From Anditalea sp035461405 (lineage in GTDB: Bacteria; Bacteroidota; Bacteroidia; Cytophagales; Cyclobacteriaceae), in assembly GCA_035461405.1 (NCBI GenBank), contig DATHVH010000043.1, positions 1-12,591 of the forward strand: DNA of 12,591 nucleotides, in the 5' to 3' direction. A model generated the notes under the pieces. That model saw only the letters and a list, made by a program, of their open reading frames with translations. It was not told where the DNA came from and did not search any database. Positions 7,472 through 12,591 of the stretch are shown piece by piece (positions within the stretch are counted from its first letter, which is position 1; every line of letters begins with the position of its first letter). Made by a program: the position numbers and the translations under genes.

Positions 7472-8152
7472 ATGGAGGTAACATTCTTTGGGCATTCCAG
7501 CTTTTTGGTAAATATATCAGGTAAGAAAATATTATTCGACCCATTTATTTCCCCTAATGATAACGCCAAGAATATCGATGTATCCACTATCGAAGCAGAT
7601 TACATACTGGTCACACATGGTCATGAAGATCATGTGGCTGATGTAGTAAGTATAGCAAAAAGAACCGGAGCAATTGTGGTCTCTAACTTCGAAGTGATAT
7701 CGTGGTTTCAAAATCAGGGATTAGAAAATGTGCATCCCATGAATCATGGAGGCAGCAAAACTTTCGATTTTGGAAAAGTAAAATATGTAAATGCTATTCA
7801 TAGCAGTACCATGCCGGACGGATCAGTAGGTGGTAACCCTGGCGGTTTTGTGATCCAATCGGATGAAAAAACAATTTACTATGCAGGAGATACTGCTTTG
7901 ACCTATGACATGAAACTTATAGGAGAAGCTTTTAATATAGATTTCGCCTTCCTTCCTATCGGTGATAATTTCACGATGGACATTCATGATGCTATTAAAG
8001 CTTCGGACTTTGTGGGGACCGATAAATTTATCGGGATGCATTATGATACCTTTCCCTATATAGAGATAGATATCGATGCAGTAAAAAAAGCCGGAAAGGA
8101 AGCAGGAAAAGAATTGATAATGCTTAATATTGGGGAAAAAATTACCCTTTGA
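7472..8152 (+). CDS. UPF0173 metal-dependent hydrolase (metallo-beta-lactamase fold)
   Basis: 226 residues, the usual UPF0173 length. The start FFGHSSFLV is typical of this group. The metal site is complete: HGHEDH at 49-54, H110, D140 in YAGDT and H190 in GMHYDTFP, the last being a signature of the UPF0173/YtkL group. No signal peptide, so cytosolic. A di-metal hydrolase is expected, but the physiological substrate of the family is not known to me, so none is assigned. It is the first gene of the operon and ends nine bases before parA, with a TAnnTTTG promoter 31 bases upstream. Why a hydrolase should head a chromosome-segregation operon is not evident; the linkage may simply be conserved operon packing. 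Confidence 0.9.
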   Translation: MEVTFFGHSSFLVNISGKKILFDPFISPNDNAKNIDVSTIEADYILVTHGHEDHVADVVSIAKRTGAIVVSNFEVISWFQNQGLENVHPMNHGGSKTFDFGKVKYVNAIHSSTMPDGSVGGNPGGFVIQSDEKTIYYAGDTALTYDMKLIGEAFNIDFAFLPIGDNFTMDIHDAIKASDFVGTDKFIGMHYDTFPYIEIDIDAVKKAGKEAGKELIMLNIGEKITL

Positions 8153-8161
8153 TCGCAAATA

Positions 8162-8944
8162 ATGGGAAAAATTATTGCAATTGCCAACCAAAAAGGCGGG
8201 GTAGGTAAGACTACTACAGCCATGAATCTAGCGGCCAGTCTGGCAGTCTTGGAGTATAAAACGCTAGTAATAGATGCTGACCCTCAGGCTAATACGACTT
8301 CTGGTCTAGGGCAGGATCCCAAAGAAATAGAAACAAGTATCTACGAATGCATGGTAGATGGTATTGACATCCATACCATCATCATGCCTACCAGTACAGA
8401 TCATCTGGACATGGTCCCTTCGCATATCGATTTAGTGGGAGCAGAAGTAGAGATGATAAATCTTGAAAATAGAGAGGAAAAAATGAAAGAGGTAATTGCC
8501 TCAATCAAAGATCTATATGACTTTATTATAATAGATTGTTCTCCATCTTTAGGGTTGATAACCATCAATGCATTGACGGCTGCTGACTCTGTGATCATTC
8601 CGGTGCAGTGTGAATATTTTGCATTGGAAGGGTTAGGAAAACTACTTAACACTATCAAAATCATACAAACCAGGCTAAATCCTGATCTCGGGATCGAAGG
8701 TATTCTCCTTACTATGTATGATGTAAGATTAAGACTTTCCAATCAGGTGGTAGAAGAAGTTCGTATGCATTTTAAAGACATGGTATTTCAAACCATTATC
8801 CCACGAAATGTGCGATTAAGTGAATCTCCAAGTTTCGGCATACCTGTAGTAGCATTTGATGCTGAAGGTAAAGGAGCTGTTGCATACTTAAATCTCGCAA
8901 GCGAAATAGCAGAAAAAAATAACGTGGTAAAAGTAAACGGATAG
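8162..8944 (+). CDS. parA: Chromosome-partitioning ATPase ParA (Soj type)
   Basis: 260 residues, the length of chromosomal Soj/ParA proteins that lack an N-terminal DNA-binding helix-turn-helix. The deviant Walker A motif KGGVGKTT lies at 11-18 with the signature lysine K11. Walker A' VIDADPQAN is at 36-44 and Walker B FIIIDCSPSLG at 121-131. The ATP-bound dimer binds the nucleoid non-specifically and is released by ParB-stimulated hydrolysis, driving separation of origin regions. ATG 8162 begins directly with the first beta strand. parB follows after three bases, so the two are co-expressed. Chromosomal parAB pairs usually lie close to oriC, which bears on the DnaA-box region 700 bases upstream. 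Confidence 0.97.
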   Translation: MGKIIAIANQKGGVGKTTTAMNLAASLAVLEYKTLVIDADPQANTTSGLGQDPKEIETSIYECMVDGIDIHTIIMPTSTDHLDMVPSHIDLVGAEVEMINLENREEKMKEVIASIKDLYDFIIIDCSPSLGLITINALTAADSVIIPVQCEYFALEGLGKLLNTIKIIQTRLNPDLGIEGILLTMYDVRLRLSNQVVEEVRMHFKDMVFQTIIPRNVRLSESPSFGIPVVAFDAEGKGAVAYLNLASEIAEKNNVVKVNG

Positions 8945-8947
8945 CAA

Positions 8948-9865
8948 ATGGCTAATAATAACCCTATAAAAAAGAAGAGTGCATTAGGAAGAGGATTAGG
9001 TGCATTATTAGAAGACAGTCCAAAAAAAGTAAGGGCAACGGAGACGCTAACACCTCCCCCGTCTGCCAGTATCAATGAAATTCTATTAGAAGAAATTCAG
9101 GTAAATCCATTCCAGCCCCGAATCCATTTTGATAAGGATGCTTTGGAAGAGTTATCCGAATCAATAAAAGTACAGGGTATCATCCAGCCAATTACGGTAA
9201 GAAGACTGGGTGATAATGAATATCAGCTGATATCCGGTGAAAGGAGATTTCAGGCTTCGAAGATGGCAGGGTTCACTAGGATTCCAGCATATATCCGTAC
9301 GGCTAATGACCAGCAAATGCTGGAAATGGCTCTTATAGAAAACATTCAGAGAGAAAATCTAAATGCTCTGGAAATAGCACAATCCTACCAAAGACTACTT
9401 ACAGAATGTGACTTAAAGCAGGAGCAACTGGGTGACCGGGTAGGTAAAAATAGAACTACAGTAAACAATTACCTCAGATTACTAAAGCTGCCACCGGATA
9501 TACAGGCTGGTATCAGAGATCAAAAGATATCCATGGGCCATGCACGTGCCCTCATTAATATAGAGGATGTAGACAAGCAATTGGCTATTTTCAGAAGAAC
9601 TGTAGATGAGGAACTAAGTGTGCGTAAGGTAGAAGCATTAGTAAAAGATCTTAACAGTGAGCCGGAAGAAAAACTAGTTTCTTCCAAAACCAATTTAGAT
9701 CCGCTCAAAAAATATGAGATAGGCAAGCTACAACAAAAACTAGCTTCCCACTTTGGGTCAAAAGTCATGTTGAAATCGGATAATAAGGATAAGGGTGAAA
9801 TAAAAATTCCATTTAGATCAGCAGATGATCTTAATAGGATTTTGGAAATACTTGAAATCATATAA
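8948..9865 (+). CDS. parB: Chromosome-partitioning protein ParB (CTP-dependent clamp)
   Basis: 305 residues with all expected parts. The N-terminal peptide KKSALGRGLGALL (9-21) is the ParA-stimulating region. The ParB/Srx domain at about 42-120 has the CTP-binding GERR motif (97-100), followed by ENIQREN (131-137). The parS-binding helix-turn-helix lies at about 158-179 (EQLGDRVGKNRTTVNNYLRL), and the C-terminal dimerisation domain is after a linker at about 215-245. The family loads at parS and slides as a CTP-gated clamp, recruits SMC and stimulates ParA. Because CTP is the cofactor, the nearby pyrG is of passing interest but is a separate transcription unit. The stop is followed after one base by the next start. 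No canonical parS (CACGTG core with TTT/AAA arms) was found in the window. Confidence 0.97.
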   Translation: MANNNPIKKKSALGRGLGALLEDSPKKVRATETLTPPPSASINEILLEEIQVNPFQPRIHFDKDALEELSESIKVQGIIQPITVRRLGDNEYQLISGERRFQASKMAGFTRIPAYIRTANDQQMLEMALIENIQRENLNALEIAQSYQRLLTECDLKQEQLGDRVGKNRTTVNNYLRLLKLPPDIQAGIRDQKISMGHARALINIEDVDKQLAIFRRTVDEELSVRKVEALVKDLNSEPEEKLVSSKTNLDPLKKYEIGKLQQKLASHFGSKVMLKSDNKDKGEIKIPFRSADDLNRILEILEII

Positions 9866-9866
9866 A

Positions 9867-10508
9867 GTGATAAAGGCCTTTGGTATATGCTTAGGTAGAA
9901 CAAATTTTCAAGCAATAGTTTTTTTAAAAGCTATTGCTGTTTTTGTTTTATTATTCTGTGTATCCCAAAAAGGATATGGGCAGGTAGTCACGGATACTAC
10001 CGCTAGAGGTGTAGAAATGGAAACGCCCGATGCTAATAAAATAAAATTAGATCCATCTGCGGTAAAAGATCCAACTACAGCGGCTTTACTATCAGCTGCT
10101 CTTCCTGGAGCTGGGCAGGTTTATAATGAAAAAATATGGAAAGTGCCTATCATTTATGGGGGTATTATTACCAATATTTATTTTCTGGATTTTAATAACA
10201 GAAGATATCAGCTATTTCGAGATGCCTTAAAGATAGCCCGTAATCCGGGTGATCCCAGAGGAAATCCTTTCCCCAATCTAAATGAGGATGGGATTATTAG
10301 AAATGTTAACTATTGGAGAAGAAATAGGGATTTAAATTATATGGTATTCGGGGTAATTTATGCCATCAATATCGTAGATTCGCTTGTCGATGCACATCTG
10401 TCCGGATTTGATGTCAGTGATGACCTTAGTTTGGACATTAGACCTTCATATGAAAATCTATATGCAGGATCTAGTTTAATTGGTTTATCAGTAAAATTAA
10501 AGTTTTAA
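9867..10508 (+). CDS. DUF5683 family envelope protein
   Basis: 213 residues from GTG 9867, which lies one base after the parB stop. An ATG at 9825 in the same frame would add 14 residues and overlap parB by 41 bases; GTG is preferred because it gives a more normal signal peptide (basic start, hydrophobic 16-33, cut near YGQ at 37-39). The mature protein has the DUF5683 hallmark TTAALLSAALPGAGQVYNEK at about 70-89, followed by IWKVPIIYGG, a helix pair with NNRRYQLFRDAL and a second hydrophobic helix YMVFGVIYAINIVDSLVDAH, which suggests membrane attachment. The C-terminus ends with an aromatic residue and an alternating pattern (LSVKLKF), recalling strands of envelope proteins. Function is unknown. 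Its repeated company with parAB, dapB and lepB in Bacteroidota is known to me from memory and suggests a basic envelope role. Confidence 0.8.
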   Translation: MIKAFGICLGRTNFQAIVFLKAIAVFVLLFCVSQKGYGQVVTDTTARGVEMETPDANKIKLDPSAVKDPTTAALLSAALPGAGQVYNEKIWKVPIIYGGIITNIYFLDFNNRRYQLFRDALKIARNPGDPRGNPFPNLNEDGIIRNVNYWRRNRDLNYMVFGVIYAINIVDSLVDAHLSGFDVSDDLSLDIRPSYENLYAGSSLIGLSVKLKF

Positions 10509-10512
10509 AAAA

Positions 10513-11235
10513 GTGAACATATTAATATTGGGATATGGTAAAATGGGGAAAATCATTTCTTCTATTGCAGAAGAACGTGGCCATACTATCATAGGAAAGA
10601 TTACAGAAGAAAATATCAGCGATCTGGAAGGATTAGATGAAAGTTCAATTGATGTAGCTATTGAATTTAGCCAACCAGAAGCTGCTATAACAAATATTAC
10701 TTGGGCCATTGAAAAAGGGATTCCGGTGGTAAGCGGAACTACAGGATGGCTAGACAAAAAGCCTGAAATCGAGCGATTGACTTTATCAAAAGGTGGAACA
10801 TTCTTCTATGCCTCTAATTTCAGCATAGGCGTAAATATATTTTTTAAAATCAATAGGTATCTTGCTAAACTTATGGATGAACAGCCTGGCTACCAGATCA
10901 GAATGGAAGAAGTTCACCATACTGAAAAGAAAGATGCTCCAAGTGGCACAGCCATCACCCTCGCCGAAGATATTATAAATAAAGTAGATAGAGCAAAACG
11001 TTGGAATCTGGACACTGATACGGTCGATAATGGACACAACATCCTAATCAAATCTAAGAGAATAGATGAGGTACCTGGTACTCACACGGTATCCTATCAG
11101 TCTGAAATAGATGATATTGAGATAAAACACACTGCCCATAATCGTACTGGATTTGCACTTGGTGCAGTTTTGGTAGCGGAATGGATCAAAGACAGAAAGG
11201 GTATACTATCAATGAATGATTTTTTATCTTTTTAA
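10513..11235 (+). CDS. dapB: 4-hydroxy-tetrahydrodipicolinate reductase
   Basis: 240 residues, shorter than the E. coli enzyme (273) but typical of the short form I associate with Bacteroidota. The enzyme reduces the DapA product with NAD(P)H, towards meso-diaminopimelate for peptidoglycan and lysine. The N-terminal Rossmann motif GYGKMG lies at 7-12 and SGTTGW at 74-79. The catalytic block EVHHTEKKDAPSGTA at 133-147 contains the HH pair, the lysine and the substrate-binding DAPSGTA loop. FALGAVLVAEW near the C-terminus closes the fold. GTG 10513 is the start because translation begins at once with the first beta strand (NILILGYG); it is four bases after the previous stop. The enzyme is cytosolic and its operon partners are not from the lysine pathway, so this dap gene is scattered rather than clustered. 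Confidence 0.96.
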   Translation: MNILILGYGKMGKIISSIAEERGHTIIGKITEENISDLEGLDESSIDVAIEFSQPEAAITNITWAIEKGIPVVSGTTGWLDKKPEIERLTLSKGGTFFYASNFSIGVNIFFKINRYLAKLMDEQPGYQIRMEEVHHTEKKDAPSGTAITLAEDIINKVDRAKRWNLDTDTVDNGHNILIKSKRIDEVPGTHTVSYQSEIDDIEIKHTAHNRTGFALGAVLVAEWIKDRKGILSMNDFLSF

Positions 11236-11238
11236 AAT

Positions 11239-12330
11239 ATGAAAGTTAAAATGAACAGAGAAAAGAAAAAAAAATCACCTACCCGTGAATGGGTAGATGC
11301 ATTGGTTTTTGCTGTTATTGCCGCAAGTTTGATCAGGTGGTTATTTTTAGAGCCTTTTACCATACCAACTGCCTCAATGGAAAAGTCCCTATTGGTAGGT
11401 GATTTCCTATTTGTAAGTAAGATGCATTATGGTACCAGGACACCCAGGACTATCATCCAAATGCCGCTCACACACCAGACGATATGGGGCACTAATATTC
11501 CCTCCTATTCTGAAGCTGTTCAGCTACCATACTATAGGTTACCTGGCTTTACTTCAGTAAAAAGAAATGATGTAGTGGTTTTTAATTATCCGGTAGAATT
11601 TGAGCATCCTTCAGATTTGAAGACCAATTATATCAAAAGAGCTGTGGCAATACCTGGAGATGTGATTGAAATAAAAGGCACCCAGATCTATATCAATGGG
11701 CAGATGGCAGAAAATCCTACGAATATGCAGTTTGCATATGAAATGATGACTACCAGAAGGCTTAGTGTCGAATTTTTTCAGGAATATGATATTAATCCTG
11801 AAAGTATATATCCATTCTCAGATGGATCGGGTTATCTAATATCTACTACCCCAGGTACAGCTGAACAGCTAGGAAAGATTTCCGGTATCACAGCGGTAAA
11901 TTTACGTTCCTATAACGAAGGTATGGGTGAACCAGATATAATGCCTGATGGAGCCTATTATAGCTGGAATAGAGATAATTTTGGACCTTTAGAAATCCCT
12001 GGCAAAGGGTGGACTATAGACCTTACGGATGAAGATAATGTTAGAAAATATGCATTTACTATTGAGCGGTTTGAAGGTCATAAAGACATTAAAATAGAAG
12101 CTAATAATATTTATATAGACGGAAAGAGAATTGAATCATATACCTTCAATCAGGATTATTTTTTCATGATGGGAGATAATAGACACGACTCACTAGATTC
12201 CAGATATTGGGGTTTCGTACCTGAAGATCATATTGTAGGAAAAGCATGGTTTTTATGGCTATCCCTCGATAAACACAGAAATATGTTTAATAAAATAAGG
12301 TGGAGAAGATTCTTCAATCCAATAAATTAA
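11239..12330 (+). CDS. lepB: Signal peptidase I, large-insert form
   Basis: 363 residues. It removes signal peptides from exported proteins at the outer face of the inner membrane. A positively charged start (MNREKKKKSPTREW) precedes a single membrane helix at about 18-37. Catalytic S46 lies in IPTASMEKSL and the general base K133 in NYIKRAVAIPGD; conserved box GDNRHDSLDSRYWG begins at 312. Between K133 and GDNR lie about 165 residues containing a large extra region (about 155-295), longer than in E. coli LepB, which explains the total length. ATG 11239 is three bases after dapB; another in-frame ATG at 11251 would drop four residues and cannot be excluded. It is the last gene of the operon, and its downstream terminator appears to be interrupted by an insertion sequence. 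Confidence 0.95.
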   Translation: MKVKMNREKKKKSPTREWVDALVFAVIAASLIRWLFLEPFTIPTASMEKSLLVGDFLFVSKMHYGTRTPRTIIQMPLTHQTIWGTNIPSYSEAVQLPYYRLPGFTSVKRNDVVVFNYPVEFEHPSDLKTNYIKRAVAIPGDVIEIKGTQIYINGQMAENPTNMQFAYEMMTTRRLSVEFFQEYDINPESIYPFSDGSGYLISTTPGTAEQLGKISGITAVNLRSYNEGMGEPDIMPDGAYYSWNRDNFGPLEIPGKGWTIDLTDEDNVRKYAFTIERFEGHKDIKIEANNIYIDGKRIESYTFNQDYFFMMGDNRHDSLDSRYWGFVPEDHIVGKAWFLWLSLDKHRNMFNKIRWRRFFNPIN

Positions 12331-12346
12331 AAAAAGCCCGGTCTTA
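12331..12346 (+). terminator. Left half of an intrinsic terminator, split by an insertion sequence
   Basis: Immediately after the lepB stop (TAA 12328-12330) come a run of A and GCCCGGTCTTA. An A-run followed by a GC-rich arm is how bidirectional intrinsic terminators begin, but the matching arm (expected AAGACCGGGC then T-run) is absent. The IS3-type end begins at 12347, exactly where the loop should be. This is an inference that needs sequence beyond the window. Confidence 0.5.
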
Positions 12347-12351
12347 TGATG

Positions 12352-12389
12352 TGCCCCCATAAAGTTAGACACTTAATGGGGGCATTTTT
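12352..12389 (+). terminator. Hairpin with T-run inside the IS left end
   Basis: TGCCCCCAT (12352-12360) pairs perfectly with ATGGGGGCA (12376-12384). Inside it AAGT (12362-12365) pairs with ACTT (12371-12374) around the loop TAGAC, separated by one A-A mismatch. This gives 13 pairs in all, followed by TTTTT (12385-12389). The transposase ATG follows immediately. Transcripts entering from lepB would form this structure and either terminate or hide the start codon; transcripts starting inside the element would lack the left arm. Confidence 0.65.
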
Positions 12390-12591
12390 ATGCGGAAAAA
12401 TAAAAAACATGACTTTGATTTTCGGCTATCGGTAGTCCTGAAAGTCATTACAGGAAAACACACACCTGCCAGTATCAGCCAAGAGAACGGTATCAATAAA
12501 TCTATGGTTAAAAGATGGGTTTCCTTTTATAGGAAGTATGGAGTTGAAGGTATCAAGCCCATCAGCAACAACTATTCGTTAGATTTCCGGC
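12390..12591 (+). CDS. IS3-family transposase OrfA, N-terminal part (3' end outside window)
   Basis: ATG 12390 opens a frame of 67 residues to the window edge with no stop. The sequence begins with a basic segment (MRKNKKHDFDFRLSVV) followed by a helix-turn-helix at about 25-47: TPASISQENGINKSMVKRWV, then FYRKYGVEGIKP. This is the pattern of the OrfA DNA-binding protein of IS150/IS3-group elements, in which OrfA recognises the terminal inverted repeats and is fused to the OrfB integrase by programmed -1 frameshifting. The frameshift site and catalytic DDE residues are not in the window, so whether the element is intact cannot be told. The start codon lies directly behind a hairpin, with no Shine-Dalgarno sequence. 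Confidence 0.83.
   Translation, partial: MRKNKKHDFDFRLSVVLKVITGKHTPASISQENGINKSMVKRWVSFYRKYGVEGIKPISNNYSLDFR

Larger units (their letters stand above)
12347..12591 (+). mobile_element. IS3-family insertion sequence (IS150-group-like), left end only
   Basis: The element begins with TG, as IS3-family ends do. From 12347 the spacing of TGC at 12352, CCCAT at 12356-12360, GTT at 12364-12366 and GAC at 12368-12370 follows my recollection of the IS150 terminal inverted repeat. A transposase gene starts 43 bases in. The right end, the second reading frame (DDE integrase) and the target duplication lie outside the window. Confidence 0.82.

Noticed and set aside
7378..7587. Minus-strand frame of 69 codons across the par promoter region
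   Set aside because: Overlaps the start of a clear metallo-hydrolase gene and the DnaA-box region, and shows no recognisable motif.
7969..7984. TTTCACGATGGACA as a half parS in the UPF0173 gene
   Set aside because: Right half does not match and the site is not palindromic.
9536..9552. GGGC-CAT-GCACGTGC-CC as a parS-like palindrome inside parB
   Set aside because: Only the CACGTG core fits; the arms lack TTT/AAA symmetry, and the sequence encodes the conserved ParB motif GHARAL, which explains it.
1..12591. Defence system, CRISPR array, tRNA/rRNA gene or prophage
   Set aside because: No spaced direct repeats, cloverleaf sequences, rRNA blocks, integrase or phage genes were seen; the genes are housekeeping apart from one insertion-sequence end.

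Overview
The window looks like a chromosomal segment from a member of the Bacteroidota, most likely Cytophagales-like (order-level placement is an inference). The evidence is moderately AT-rich DNA, start codons preceded by A/T-rich leaders without Shine-Dalgarno sequences, promoter -7 elements of the Bacteroidota type TAnnTTTG, and a gene order (parA-parB-DUF5683-dapB-lepB) that I recall from this phylum. Almost all genes are housekeeping; no defence system, CRISPR array or large novel cluster is visible.

Left part, minus strand (1-3558): a secreted M24 peptidase-like protein runs off the left edge. Upstream of it is a compact three-gene unit read from 3558 down to 960: a small protein with remote YrdC/TsaC-like features, a CCA-adding tRNA nucleotidyltransferase with an HD domain, and a secreted TPR protein. 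That unit ends in an intrinsic terminator with a UUCG tetraloop. A divergent promoter region (3559-3756) separates it from the plus-strand genes.

Middle, plus strand (3757-7312): pyrG (CTP synthase) and yidC (membrane insertase), closed by an intrinsic terminator. The 216-base gap that follows (7256-7471) is the most interesting non-coding stretch. After the terminator it holds an AT-rich stretch and three DnaA-box-like 9-mers, one a perfect TTATCCACA. It lies beside parAB and is a candidate chromosomal replication origin or, failing that, a DnaA-controlled promoter region.

Right part, plus strand (7472-12330): a tight operon with gaps of 1-9 bases: UPF0173 metallo-hydrolase, parA, parB, a DUF5683 envelope protein, dapB and lepB. 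It joins chromosome segregation, cell-wall/lysine precursor synthesis (dapB) and protein export (lepB). The window ends in the left end of an IS3-family (IS150-group-like) insertion sequence. The element appears to have split the intrinsic terminator of lepB, and its own left end carries a terminator-like hairpin directly in front of the transposase start codon.
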